Assembly: GCA_963831155.1 (NCBI GenBank)
Contig: CAWHOY010000006.1
Span: forward strand, 620,001-684,000
From: CAVRXQ01 sp963831155
GTDB lineage: Bacteria > Actinomycetota > Acidimicrobiia > Acidimicrobiales > Bog-793
Direction of reading: 5' to 3'
Length of the DNA: 64,000 nucleotides
The notes beneath the pieces are model-generated. The model made no database searches and had not been told where the DNA came from. It saw only the letters and a list, made by a program, of their open reading frames with translations. The translations under genes and the position numbers were made by a program. Shown piece by piece: positions 52,496 through 61,937 of this stretch. Within the stretch, counting starts at the first letter, position 1; the number at the start of each line of letters is the position of its first letter.

Positions 52496-55226
52496 TGAAC
52501 GAGTTACTTGTCGCGGACGTGAAGGTGCCGTCGGTGGCCTTGAGGGTGTAGCCGCTGCCGGCGTCGTTGATTTTGCAGCCCGCGAAGCTGGAAACACCAC
52601 TCACCGCGGCCTTCGGGTTGGTGGTGCAGGTGAGGGTGCCGCCGGAGGGATTGGTGCCGATTGCGAGGGTTACCGACGAGGTATTGGAGGTCACAATGTT
52701 GCCCCCGGCGTCTTCGATCGCGACCTTCGGTTGGGTGGGGAACGCCAACCCGTGGTTGATCGTCCCGCCGGGCTGCTGGGTGAAGGCGAGTTTGGCCGCC
52801 GGCCCGACACTGACGGTGAAGGAAGAGCTGGTCGCGGACGTGAGGCTGCCGTCGGTCGCCTTGAGGGTGTAGCTGCCGGCCGTGTTGATGGCGCAGCCGG
52901 AGAAGGTGGCGACACCACTCGACGCTGTCACCGAGTTGCTGTTGCAGGTGAGCGTCCCTGAGCCCGAGGCGATGGCAAGGGATACGGTCGAGGAGTCGGT
53001 TGTCACCGTGTTTCCCTCGGCGTCTTCGACCGTGACGACCGGTTGGGTGGGAAACGCCACCCCGCCCGTGATCGTTCCGCCCGGCTCCGTGGTGTAGGCG
53101 AGCGTGGTAGCGGACCCGGGGCTGACGGTGAAAGCGGTGCTGGCCACGGTGAGGCTGTCGGTGGCGTCAGTGGCGGTGAGGATGTGGCTGCCTGTCTTGT
53201 TGATGGCGCAGCCGGAGAACGTGGCGACACCGCTCGACGCCGTCTTCGGGTTGCTGGTGCAGGTGAGCGTCCCGCTGCCCGAGGTGATGGCAAGGGTTAC
53301 CGCCGAAGAGTCGGTTGTCACCGTGTTGCCCTCGGCGTCTTCGATCGTCACGACCGGTTGGCTGGTGAACGCACTCCCCGCGGTGGCCCCGCCGGGCTCC
53401 GTGGTGAAGACGAGTGTGGTAGGGGGCCCGGGGCTGACGGTGAAGACCGAGCTGGTCGCAGACGTGAGGCTGCCGTCGGTCGCCTTGAGGGTGAAGCTAC
53501 CGGCCTTGTTGATGGCGCAGCCGGAGAACGTGGCGACACCACTCGACGCTGTCTTCGGGTTGGCGGTGCAGGTGAGCGTGCCGGTGCCCGAGGCTATGGC
53601 AAGGGATACTGCCGAAGCGTTGGTTGTCACCGTGTTGCCGCCGGCGTCTTCGATCGCAACGACCGGTTGGGTGGTGAACGCACTCCCCGCGGTGGCCCCG
53701 CCGGGCTGCGTGGTGAAGCCGAGTTGGGCCGCCGGCCCGACGCTGACGTTGAAAGCGGGGGAGCTGATACCCGCGGTGAGGCTGCCGTCGGTGGCGGTGA
53801 GGGTGTAGCCGCTTCCGGCCAAGTTGATGTTGCAGCCAGAGAATGTCGCTACCCCAGCCGACGCGGCCTGTTGGTTCAGCGACTCGCTGCAGGTGAGGCT
53901 GGCGCCGGCCGTCCCGGAGTTCGAGGTAATGCTAATGGTCACCGTCGAGGTGTTGGATGTGACCGTGTTGCCGCCGACGTCTTCGATCGTCACGACCGGT
54001 TGGGTGGGGAAGGCCACCCCGCCCGTGATCGTCCCGCCGGGCTCTGTGGTGAAGACGAGTTTGACCGGCGACCCGACGACGATGCTGAAGGAGACACTGA
54101 CGGCGGCGGTGAGGCTGCCGTCGGTCGCGGTGAGGGTGTAGCCGGACCCAATCAGGTTGACGGCGCAGCTCTGGAACGCGGCTACGCCAGCCGACGCCGC
54201 CAGCCGGTCGTTCGAAGGGTTGCAGGTGAGGCTGGCGCCGGCCGTCCCGGTGCCAGAGGTGATGGCGAGGGTTACCGTCGAGGTGTTCCCCGTGGCGGTG
54301 TTGCCGAAGGCGTCCTCCAAGGTCACGGTCGGCTGCTGGGTAAAGGCGCTCCCATCTGTGCCTGCCTGGCCACCAGCCACCGCGACGGGCTGCTGGGTGA
54401 AGACGAGGTGGGTAGCCGGCCCTGGGCTGACGGTGAAGGTCGGGCTGGTCGCGGATGTGAGGCCGCTGTCGGTCGCGGTGAGGGTGTAGCCGCTGCCGGC
54501 CAAATCGATCTCGCAGCCGCGGAAGTTGACCACTCCATAGAACTCGCTGCCGGTGCAATTGGCGAGTTGAGCCCCGGGTGTCCCCGTGCCCGAGGTGATC
54601 GTGAGGGAGACCGGGGACAAGTCGGTGGTCACGATGTTGCCGGAGGAGTCCTCGATTGCCACGAGCGGCTGCTCAGGGATCGCCGAGCCGGCGGTGGTAT
54701 TGCTCGGTCCGCCGGATGACAAGAAGGCAAGCTTCGAGGCAGTCCCGAAGGCCGGGACGGGTCCCGCCTGGGGGTCCTCCACGAGGAAGGTTGCATGGTT
54801 TGTGGACGTTGCGCTCCCCTTCGTGAAGGTGGTCGTGAGGGTGATCAGCTGGGGAGCCTCGGAGGTGCAGGCCGCTATGGCGCCTCCGTCGACCCAGTAC
54901 TGCTGCGCGACCTGCGCTGAATATCCGGCGGGGAGGCCGGACACGGCATAGACACCCGTGTTCGGCGCGTCGGCGGGGCAGCCGAAGGCAGCCGCCGGGT
55001 TTTGCTGCATTTGGGTGGTGACACTGTCGACCGCTGTGCGGAGAACCGTGTCGGCGTTGGCGACCGACTGGTAGACCGATGAGGTCGATATGGAAGTGAG
55101 GAACCCGCCGAGCAGGGCGACACTAACGATGCCCAGGATGGCGACCGAGATGAGGATCTCGATGAGGGTGTCACCCGCGTCTGGATCCCGCATGCCCGCC
55201 GGGGTCGGGGTTTCAGGCGCGCTCAT
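52485..55226 (-). CDS. Giant PilV-like pilin-adhesin with seven cysteine-paired repeats
   Basis: 913 residues from ATG 55226 (4-base overlap with the previous gene). The N-terminus has a class III-like site, MRDPDAGDTLIEILISVAIL: the usual GF is GD, but T-L-I-E with Glu and the hydrophobic spine are there. Residues about 45-160 are a pilin-like body. From about residue 165 on there are seven repeats of about 95-110 residues. Each starts L-x-F-T-x-[QE]-P, continues QPxVxIEDxxGNxVT and LTC, and ends with SGCxIN..GS.. LTATDGSLT. Each repeat has a pair of cysteines that could form a disulfide. They look like Ig-like surface repeats. A pilus-tip or pilus-side adhesin is inferred. Confidence 0.75.
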   Translation of the reverse strand: MSAPETPTPAGMRDPDAGDTLIEILISVAILGIVSVALLGGFLTSISTSSVYQSVANADTVLRTAVDSVTTQMQQNPAAAFGCPADAPNTGVYAVSGLPAGYSAQVAQQYWVDGGAIAACTSEAPQLITLTTTFTKGSATSTNHATFLVEDPQAGPVPAFGTASKLAFLSSGGPSNTTAGSAIPEQPLVAIEDSSGNIVTTDLSPVSLTITSGTGTPGAQLANCTGSEFYGVVNFRGCEIDLAGSGYTLTATDSGLTSATSPTFTVSPGPATHLVFTQQPVAVAGGQAGTDGSAFTQQPTVTLEDAFGNTATGNTSTVTLAITSGTGTAGASLTCNPSNDRLAASAGVAAFQSCAVNLIGSGYTLTATDGSLTAAVSVSFSIVVGSPVKLVFTTEPGGTITGGVAFPTQPVVTIEDVGGNTVTSNTSTVTISITSNSGTAGASLTCSESLNQQAASAGVATFSGCNINLAGSGYTLTATDGSLTAGISSPAFNVSVGPAAQLGFTTQPGGATAGSAFTTQPVVAIEDAGGNTVTTNASAVSLAIASGTGTLTCTANPKTASSGVATFSGCAINKAGSFTLKATDGSLTSATSSVFTVSPGPPTTLVFTTEPGGATAGSAFTSQPVVTIEDAEGNTVTTDSSAVTLAITSGSGTLTCTSNPKTASSGVATFSGCAINKTGSHILTATDATDSLTVASTAFTVSPGSATTLAYTTEPGGTITGGVAFPTQPVVTVEDAEGNTVTTDSSTVSLAIASGSGTLTCNSNSVTASSGVATFSGCAINTAGSYTLKATDGSLTSATSSSFTVSVGPAAKLAFTQQPGGTINHGLAFPTQPKVAIEDAGGNIVTSNTSSVTLAIGTNPSGGTLTCTTNPKAAVSGVSSFAGCKINDAGSGYTLKATDGTFTSATSNSFNVG
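52490..54740 (-). repeat. Seven tandem coding repeats of the giant pilin-adhesin
   Basis: On the DNA level the repeats of about 285-330 bp share long identical stretches, for example GTGGCGACACC with the nearby GATGGCGCAGCCGGAGAA phrase in three copies between 52890 and 53560. The inner copies are more alike than the outer ones. That is the pattern of recent duplication or gene conversion, and it can also cause copy-number change or assembly collapse. Confidence 0.75.
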
Positions 55227-56773
55227 GGCAGCAGCAACCCGACGAAGAGGGCCTCGAGCCCAGCACCCTGCATGAAGACCGTGAGGTTCGAAGGGGTCGG
55301 CGCCGAAACCATGACGGTCCCTGTCTTGTCCGAATCGACCGTGGCGAAGCACTGAACCGTGTTGGTGTTGGACCCGGACGTGCTCCCCGTGAAGATGTTG
55401 GTGTACTGCACCCCGGACAGGCGGAAGTTGGCGTAGCCCACGCTGGTGCTCGGGTAATCCGGAGCGAAGCAGGCGTTGCCGAACGGCGAGCTACTGCTGT
55501 TGGGGAGCAGCGTGAACGCCGGCGCCGACGACGAGGTCGTGCACGCCGAGTAGTTCGGGTTCCAGTTCAGCTCGCCGTTGGCGTCGAAGCCGGGATTGGT
55601 CACCGAAGAGCAGGTCGTCCAGATCATGCCCTCGTTGTCGTCGGTGGACTCGGCGTCACCGGTGACGAGCGACCAATTCGACGCCACGTTGCCGTCCGAG
55701 TCGAGGACCTCGATCTTGGTGAAGGACACGGTCGTGGTACCGCCTTCGGTGTTCTGGTAGAGCGCCGGTTCTCCGGGGATGCCGGCATAAAACCCGTTGT
55801 TGCCGAGAAACGCCTCGCTGGTGACGCCGCCGCCATAGTTGGTGTACGGGTAAGTGGGGATGACGCTCGGTACGACGGTGGACCCCGACGCCTGCACACA
55901 GAACTTCAGAGTGAAGGGACTGTTCGCCACCGCGGCGTCGATCTCGGACTGCCCCGAGTTCGGGCAGTAGGAAGTGGGATTGCCGGCCATCTGGAAGCCG
56001 GTGAAGTCGACGAAGCACAGCGTCGACGCGTACGTTCCGGTGCCCGGGCTGGCGAACCCGCAGGTCGTGTTGTGCGGGACGATGGAGTCACCACTCGGGT
56101 TGTTGGTCGCGTTGACTGCTGGGTCGGCGAGCAAGGTGTAGGGATCGTCGCTGCCCGGAGGGGTGATGGAGAGCGTGACGCTCGTCACCCCCTGGGCGTT
56201 CACCCATCCAGCCGCGGCGCCAGAGCTCTCGCTGGCGGGGAGGATCGCCGGAGGACCCTGATTGGATGGGATGTCGGCCGCGACTTCGTTCTGGGTGGAG
56301 GGGTTGGTCAGGTTGGTCGACCCTCCGACGCAGTAGTTGCGCCACAGACCGTAGGTGCCGTTGTGCTCGACGACGTACGAGACGGTCGTCTGGTAGTTGC
56401 CCTGGGAGTCCAAGTTCCACCGCAGGCTCAGGATGGCAGTGCCCTGCCCAGTGGTTTCACACGGGGACGCCGTGGAATTGGTGGTGATCTGGGTGGCGCC
56501 GTGCACGTCGGTCTCGAAGTTGCTCGAGACGATCTGTGCATCGCTCGAATTGAGGATCCGGCTCGCGACCGTGTTGCGGCCCGAAAGGATCATGATCAAG
56601 GCCAAAGTGATCGCCCCGATGACAATCGGAAGCATCAGGCACACGACGACGAGCTCGATGAGGGTGAAACCGCCGTCGCCCCTCGTTCCCTCGAAGCTGG
56701 TCGCAGACCGCGGCCTATCCCGCCCGTGCAACGCCGGCACAGTTCGCAGTTGCACTGCCTCCACCTGGCCCAC
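55223..56773 (-). CDS. Large PilW-like prepilin
   Basis: 516 residues. Leader ending GTRGDGG, then FTLIELVVVCLMLPIVIGAI: a canonical class III prepilin site with Phe +1 and Glu +5. The remaining 470 residues are a large extracellular Ser/Thr/Asn/Gly-rich domain with about 12 cysteines. It ends in a hydrophobic FMQGAGLEALFVGLLLP tail that could pack into a partner or membrane. Normal PilW proteins are 200-350 residues. First gene of the operon; its stop overlaps the next start (ATGA). GTG 56773 is the longest start; internal GTGs closer to the leader are possible. Confidence 0.8.
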   Translation of the reverse strand: MGQVEAVQLRTVPALHGRDRPRSATSFEGTRGDGGFTLIELVVVCLMLPIVIGAITLALIMILSGRNTVASRILNSSDAQIVSSNFETDVHGATQITTNSTASPCETTGQGTAILSLRWNLDSQGNYQTTVSYVVEHNGTYGLWRNYCVGGSTNLTNPSTQNEVAADIPSNQGPPAILPASESSGAAAGWVNAQGVTSVTLSITPPGSDDPYTLLADPAVNATNNPSGDSIVPHNTTCGFASPGTGTYASTLCFVDFTGFQMAGNPTSYCPNSGQSEIDAAVANSPFTLKFCVQASGSTVVPSVIPTYPYTNYGGGVTSEAFLGNNGFYAGIPGEPALYQNTEGGTTTVSFTKIEVLDSDGNVASNWSLVTGDAESTDDNEGMIWTTCSSVTNPGFDANGELNWNPNYSACTTSSSAPAFTLLPNSSSSPFGNACFAPDYPSTSVGYANFRLSGVQYTNIFTGSTSGSNTNTVQCFATVDSDKTGTVMVSAPTPSNLTVFMQGAGLEALFVGLLLP

Positions 56774-57780
56774 TCGTTAGGGTTCGAAGGCCTTAGGCCT
56801 TCTTTTCCTCTTTGTCTTCTTCACTTACGACAGTCAATTCGCCAGGATTTAGGGCAAGGTCAGGGCAAAATGGAGCTGGTCACGCTCGGTGAGTCATATG
56901 CCACTCAGAGTGGTGCCGGTCGGATGAGTGAAGAGAGAACTCAGAAATATTGGAACTGCGCGTCGGACTCTCGAGCCAGTACTCGTAAATTCAGCAGTTC
57001 AGGGGCGGTGTTCGAACCCTCGCCGAGACCAACGGAGAGTTCACTTCTCCCGATCGCGTTTCGGCGTGCGCAGCAATCGCGATATTCGATTCCTTTAGGA
57101 GTTTTGAACGCGCAAATGTCGGATCGAAATGCTGGGTTTCCCGCCTCTCTTTTTGAACGTTGAACGTGGGCAATAGACCGCGGTCTGTCCGTCAGAACCT
57201 CACTGGTATCACTGCCTGACTTAGGAAACATCCCCATCGAACTCGCCCCGGGAGGAATCGAGAGCGGCTCAGGAATGATGACGTCTGTCAGCCAGCCCGG
57301 AGGTACTCGGCGACTACGAAACGGGGTGTTTGGACAGGCACCGACGGCTCATTACCGCGGATCGAATCGTTATTCGACCTGCGTGGTTGTGCGCCGTTCG
57401 TAACGCGCGCTACCAATCGCCTGAGTTCGCGGGTCAATCGCTCAATGCGGACTAAAGCTCGGCTAAGCCCGCGCCATCCGAGCTCGAGTATCGATGGATT
57501 TCGTTGCTCCCGGCTCTGTTCCTTGCGAACGCGGCCGAGTGCGTTCGCGTGAACACGTTTCGGAACGCGGTCGGCGTGTTGAACCCTTCGAACGCGTTTT
57601 AGTCTTCGCACCTCGGCCCAGGCATCGCCGCAGTCTTCATCTTCAGATCACGAATCATTCGCAAATACATTGCGATCAGATGACGGAACCGTAACAGGGG
57701 CTCCCTAATTGGCACACAACTGGCTGCCAGATTTACCAGTGAGCCCAGGCGGACTGGGTGCTACCCAAAGGGGATTTCGC
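56774..57780. other. Divergent promoter region of the pilin-adhesin operon and the secreted protein gene
   Basis: About 1 kb without a gene. A short perfect hairpin GAAGGCC-TTA-GGCCTTC (56786-56802) sits just before the pilin operon start; on the plus strand it is followed by TTTTCC and could end read-through. A minus-strand TTGACT near 56840 might be the operon -35, but the -10 is poor. To the right, the 90-base leader of the secreted protein has two small stems: CCCAG-GCGGA-CTGGG and GGGT-GCT-ACCC. No riboswitch consensus was recognised. Other open frames here look random. Confidence 0.5.
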
Positions 57781-58491
57781 ATGAACACTAAGCGTGTACT
57801 TCAAGCGGGACTCGCTGTTGTGACGCTCGTGGGGGGCTCCTTCTTCGCCTTAGCGAGCATCGCTTCAGCAGCGCCGCCACAGAAATTCCAAAATGCGCAG
57901 AAGAAACTTGAGCAGCAGCTAGCCAACCGTGTGTCGCAACTCGGCCGTCTGTCGACGGATGTCACCGCGGCAAAGACTCTGACGACTTCGCATGCGACGA
58001 TCCTGTCGAACAATGTTGCGACGGCGACGGGGAACATAAACGACCTGGTCCTCAAGGTTCCAAACGACACAACCTGGGCCGACCTGCACGCCGACCAAGA
58101 GTCGATGTACAGGGACAACCGGGTATACGCGGTCCTCACACCACAGGTCTTCCAGACGATTGAGGCGGACGCGATCGCATCGCAGGTAACGACCTTTGAG
58201 GCGAACGAGTCGACTCTGCAGTCTTCGGTGAATGCCCTCGTCGGCCAGCCGGGCTACAAGAACGCAGTGCTCCACTTTGCGGCGTTCGTGAAGTCGGTCA
58301 ACAACGCAGCGGAAGACTCGAGCAACGTCGACACAGCTGTTCTTGCCCAAGTCCCCGCGGACTACCCGGGCGACACGTACGTCTTCATCCACGCGAACCA
58401 CGAATTGTTGAACGCCGACATTGCGCTGGCGCACGCGGCTTACGACGAGACGATCATCGGCCTCGCATCGGGCGGCTACACCGGTTCGTAG
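57781..58491 (+). CDS. Secreted helical protein of unknown function
   Basis: 236 residues from ATG 57781, with AGGGG 8 bases upstream. A Sec signal peptide (LQAGLAVVTLVGGSFFALAS, cut after ASA) is followed by an almost fully helical, acidic protein with repeated heptad-like stretches (KLEQQLANRVSQLGRL, ESTLQSSVNALVG, HANHELLNADIALAHAAYDE). No cysteine and no membrane anchor, so it is probably released or wall-associated. I do not recognise the family. A strong stem-loop follows the stop, which suggests a well-expressed single-gene unit. It lies beside the pilus adhesin operon, but a functional link is only positional. Confidence 0.65.
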   Translation: MNTKRVLQAGLAVVTLVGGSFFALASIASAAPPQKFQNAQKKLEQQLANRVSQLGRLSTDVTAAKTLTTSHATILSNNVATATGNINDLVLKVPNDTTWADLHADQESMYRDNRVYAVLTPQVFQTIEADAIASQVTTFEANESTLQSSVNALVGQPGYKNAVLHFAAFVKSVNNAAEDSSNVDTAVLAQVPADYPGDTYVFIHANHELLNADIALAHAAYDETIIGLASGGYTGS

Positions 58492-58537
58492 TCGGGGGAA
58501 AATGTCGGCCGAGCGATCTCCAGCGGCCGTCGACATA

Positions 58538-58572
58538 GACAAAGGCCGTTCCCGACGGGCACGGCCTTTGTC
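58538..58572 (+). terminator. Strong stem-loop after the secreted protein gene
   Basis: GACAAAGGCCGT (58538-58549) pairs perfectly with ACGGCCTTTGTC (58561-58572), with a loop that itself contains CCC-GAC-GGG. It lies 46 bases after the stop at 58491. There is no clear T-run, as is often so in actinobacterial terminators. Confidence 0.75.
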
Positions 58573-58840
58573 GCGCGTTTCGATCTCCACGAGGCGCGGA
58601 TTTCCTGCGGGTTTAAGAACATCTGCAGGTGTCGCGCAGTCAGTGCTTACGCAAAAAGATCGTGGAGATGCCGATGACCCGGCCGCTCGCCAGTTCGACA
58701 ACGGCGGCTGACCTGCGACCTGCACGGCGACCACGACCCGAACCGTACGCGCTGCAAAACGGAGAATCCGCGAAGCCACCACTCGTCCACCGGCAGACGG
58801 GGGCCCAGACCTCAACTCAGCCCGCATCGGTCGTGGCCCA

Positions 58841-58876
58841 CAAACCCCCGGTCCGCTCGGCGGGACCGGGGGTTTG
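58841..58876. terminator. Perfect 14-bp stem-loop between convergent genes
   Basis: CAAACCCCCGGTCC (58841-58854) and GGACCGGGGGTTTG (58863-58876) are exact complements with an 8-base loop. It is 17 bases beyond the phosphoesterase stop on the minus strand and can serve both strands. The rest of the 58492-58892 gap holds nothing else recognisable. Confidence 0.8.
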
Positions 58877-58892
58877 GCATGGGTTCAAACGG

Positions 58893-61460
58893 TCAGGTTT
58901 GGTTGCTCTGCCAGGCGGAGACCACGGACGGCAGTTGGTCGAGGGGGCTCGGCCCGGCGATCGCCAGGTGGTCGGCGTAGCCGATGATCCCCCAGCAGGC
59001 CGCGGTCTGTTGGCTCTCCACGCCCGGGTCGAGGGAGTCGTTGGCAAACTCCGCTCCCCACAGTTCGTCCTTTATCTGCTCGGCCAGGTGGTCACGAGCG
59101 TCGTCAAGCGCGGTGAGGTCAGAGTCCATCTCGGTGTAGGTGAGGTCGCCCGGACTACTGCTCTCGATGGCGTGAGTCGACGCTTCCAGGGTTGCCGTAC
59201 CCAGTTCTCCGACGCTCGAATTGAGCTGCTTGTAACAAACGCCGAGCGCGGTCGCCGTCGGCGAGTTGAGGCCGTTGGGCACGGGGTGGGCCAGGATCTG
59301 GGTAATGACGCGGCCGTCCTCGATGTAATCGTCCTTCAGCCCCGTTAGGTACATGAGGGTGGGCCGGATGTCGGTCTCGTCCACCCACGTGCCCGTCGTC
59401 CCGCTCTCAGGCACCGTCACCTGGCCGCTGTTGATCCCTGCCGAACCCGGGAAATCGTTGGGCTGGTTGCCGTCCAGGCCCAGGTTGGCTACACCCGGGC
59501 CGACGAACCCGACCCAGTTGGTGTTTATCTCGGCTGCGTAATCGCCGTGGTCCCAGGCGTAGGAGTCGTCTTGTTGGACACAGTCGGTCGACGACGTGGT
59601 GGGCAAGAGGGACGTTCCCGGGGTGCACGTGTTGGGCCCGGTCTCGACGTAGTAGTCCGGCTTCGCGAAAAGCGAGAACGTCGGCGTGCGAGCTGGGTCG
59701 GCGTTGACCATGTGCAGGATCGCCTCTTCGGCCGGGTCGGCCATGTAGTTGACGATCTGCTCATGGGTGTTGCCTGAGTACGGGTTATCGGCGGTCAGAC
59801 TGGCCACGTCGTGTTCCAGGCTGCGCACCTCGGGGGTGTCTAGGCCCGGTTGGCCGGTGACGTAGAACTCGGGCGCCGTGTCGGGCTCGATGCTGAACGG
59901 GGTGGTGTTGGTGGTCTCCTCGCCGAGCAGCCCGTTGATGTTGGCGGCCAGCTCGCCGAAGGTGCCCGCCGGGTAGTTGCACAAGACATCGGGGGTGACC
60001 GTGTCGCCGGAAACGGTGGCCCCGTCACAGTCGGCCGGGGTGGGCTGGACGGCCCGGCCCACGTTCGCCCCGGCCTCGTGGTCGCCCTCGTCGTTGCTGA
60101 AGATGAAAAGCGTGTTGGCCGGGGTGATCCCGTCGGCGGCCAGGCGCTTGAAGAAGATCCCGAAGGCCTGGTTGTAGTACTGAGCCTGGGCGATGAAGCA
60201 GGCTGACCCGCTCGCCAGGGCACCTGGGGCGTCGTAACACGGTTCCCCTTTGCCAGAAAGGCTGGGGACGTAGTCGTTGCCGTGGATGTCGCTCATGTAG
60301 AGGTCCACCACCTGCACCCCGCTTTCGAGCATGTCGGCCGTATAAGCGAGCGCTTGGGGGGCCTTGATGTCGCCGTAGCCGGGGAACCCGGGGTAATCCG
60401 TCAGGTACTCCCCGTCGATCTCGTTGCCGTCGAGGTCGACGATGTTGCCCTCGGAATTGGTGATCTGGTAACCGTTCCTCGTCAGGTTGGGCGTCCCCGC
60501 CCCCAGGACCGGGTCGATGTACTTCGCCCCGAATAGCGCCTGGTAGCCGTTGTATCCACCCGGTTCGTCAGGTAGGAGGTCGGCCACTGCGGTGTGGCTC
60601 GGCGTCGTCTGGCCGTACTTCAACGCTTCGGCGTTCGCGCAAACGGCGTTCCTCTTGGCGCAGTGGATGGCCAGGCCGATGTAATCGGCCGTCTCCGGGT
60701 CCTTGTACGGGTCCGGGTCGGCGGCCAGCTGCTTCGCCTCGGGGGAATCAGAACCGAAAGCTTTGACGATGTCGGCGGTCGTCTCCAAGTCCTGGTCAAC
60801 GGTGGCCACCTCGCCCACGTTGCACCCGGCCCGGGTGAGCGGCACCCAGGGGGCCGGGGTCTCGGTGTCGGCGGCCGGAGCTGGCGTGGTGGTTGCAGGC
60901 GGGGTGGCCGAGTACACGAGCAAAGGGTTGGTGTCGTGCCCCGGATTAGGTGTGCTGGCCGTGTCGTCCACCGGGTCGGTCCAGTAAGCGAACGAGTCGG
61001 CCGGGTCGGTGGTGCCGTCCTTGTTGTAGGCCTGGTAGGCGTTTGATATCGGCATCCCTTGGCGGTCGCCGTAGAGGCCAGTGAACGTCGTCAGCAGATC
61101 GTCTCCCGTATGGGCGATCAGGGGAGTGTGGTTATTGGACAACAAGGTCCCGTTCTGCTCGATGAAGTTGAGCAGGTTGGGAATCATCTCCATGTCCGAG
61201 GGGACGTTGGGGTTGTCCCTGAAGTAGTGGACGTTGTCGAAGCCAAGCTCGACGACGTGCTTGATGCCGTTACCGAGCTGGCAGTTGCTCGGGGCCGGAC
61301 CGGAGTTGCCCCCTGAGGTGTCGAAGCTGCGGTCCTGCGCGGTCACCGACATCGCGGCACCGGGCGTGGCCACCGAGACAGCACCGCTGCCGAGAAGAGT
61401 GGTCATTCCGGCCAGCACGGCAGCTGCTCCGAAGGTCTTCACGGCGCGACGTTTCGCCAT
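58893..61460 (-). CDS. Secreted alkaline-phosphatase-superfamily phosphoesterase
   Basis: 855 residues. A signal peptide (AKRRAVKTFGAAAVLAGMTT..) without a strict twin-arginine motif; the start ATG has AGGAGG 8 bases upstream. The body resembles large secreted phosphoesterase or phosphodiesterase proteins of the alkaline phosphatase fold: HVVELGFDNVHYFRDNP near the start, HTPLIAHTGDDLLTTFTGLYGDRQG with a Thr that could be the nucleophile, FIFSNDEGDHEAGANVG and later WDHGDYAAEINTNWVGFVGPG and DIRPTLMYLTGL. These Asp/His clusters fit the metal ligands of the fold. It probably acts outside the cell on phosphate esters or diesters. Direct repeats precede the gene. Confidence 0.78.
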   Translation of the reverse strand: MAKRRAVKTFGAAAVLAGMTTLLGSGAVSVATPGAAMSVTAQDRSFDTSGGNSGPAPSNCQLGNGIKHVVELGFDNVHYFRDNPNVPSDMEMIPNLLNFIEQNGTLLSNNHTPLIAHTGDDLLTTFTGLYGDRQGMPISNAYQAYNKDGTTDPADSFAYWTDPVDDTASTPNPGHDTNPLLVYSATPPATTTPAPAADTETPAPWVPLTRAGCNVGEVATVDQDLETTADIVKAFGSDSPEAKQLAADPDPYKDPETADYIGLAIHCAKRNAVCANAEALKYGQTTPSHTAVADLLPDEPGGYNGYQALFGAKYIDPVLGAGTPNLTRNGYQITNSEGNIVDLDGNEIDGEYLTDYPGFPGYGDIKAPQALAYTADMLESGVQVVDLYMSDIHGNDYVPSLSGKGEPCYDAPGALASGSACFIAQAQYYNQAFGIFFKRLAADGITPANTLFIFSNDEGDHEAGANVGRAVQPTPADCDGATVSGDTVTPDVLCNYPAGTFGELAANINGLLGEETTNTTPFSIEPDTAPEFYVTGQPGLDTPEVRSLEHDVASLTADNPYSGNTHEQIVNYMADPAEEAILHMVNADPARTPTFSLFAKPDYYVETGPNTCTPGTSLLPTTSSTDCVQQDDSYAWDHGDYAAEINTNWVGFVGPGVANLGLDGNQPNDFPGSAGINSGQVTVPESGTTGTWVDETDIRPTLMYLTGLKDDYIEDGRVITQILAHPVPNGLNSPTATALGVCYKQLNSSVGELGTATLEASTHAIESSSPGDLTYTEMDSDLTALDDARDHLAEQIKDELWGAEFANDSLDPGVESQQTAACWGIIGYADHLAIAGPSPLDQLPSVVSAWQSNQT

Positions 61461-61504
61461 GTTCTCCTCCTCTTTCTTTGGGCGCGGCCCTGCCGCGCCT
61501 CGGT

Positions 61505-61574
61505 GATGGGGACGTTAAGCACTCATCTTGAACTGACGATGATGGCGACGTTAAGCGTCGATCTTGAACTGACG
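61505..61574. repeat. Two 34-bp direct repeats upstream of the phosphoesterase
   Basis: Copies at 61505-61538 and 61541-61574 match at 29 of 34 positions, with period 36. Shared cores are GACGTTAAGC and ATCTTGAACTGACG. They lie 45-114 bases upstream of the phosphoesterase start. This placement suits an activator-binding region, for example for a phosphate-responsive regulator, although the Streptomyces or mycobacterial PhoP box spacing is not plainly seen. Confidence 0.7.
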
Positions 61575-61937
61575 GTGACCACCAGCGGGCCGAGAGCTGA
61601 ACTTTTGACTACGGATCGTGCGCATCTCGTCGTCGGTCGGTCGACTGTTCTTCGCGCGGTCGTGGCCGAACTCCTCCCACCGGCTGCCGCCGATCAAACT
61701 GAGGTTCCCTTCGCGGCCCACCGAGACGAAATGGACAACTATGTGACGATCCTTAGACCCAGACGTCGTCCCGGACCGACAACTGTCAACGTAAGACAGA
61801 ACGGCACGCCGAATCTCGAATCACCACGCGATCCGAAGCCGATGAATTCGCGGGAGACTCGATTTATTTCAGCGCGCTCGGAGGTGTGAACTATGGCGCG
61901 AGACAGGTGCGACTTGTGTCTCGCTACAGGACATTTT

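Noticed and set aside
57690..57780. Possible cyclic di-GMP riboswitch in the leader of the secreted protein
   Set aside because: The region has small stems, but the conserved core of GEMM-type riboswitches is not present.
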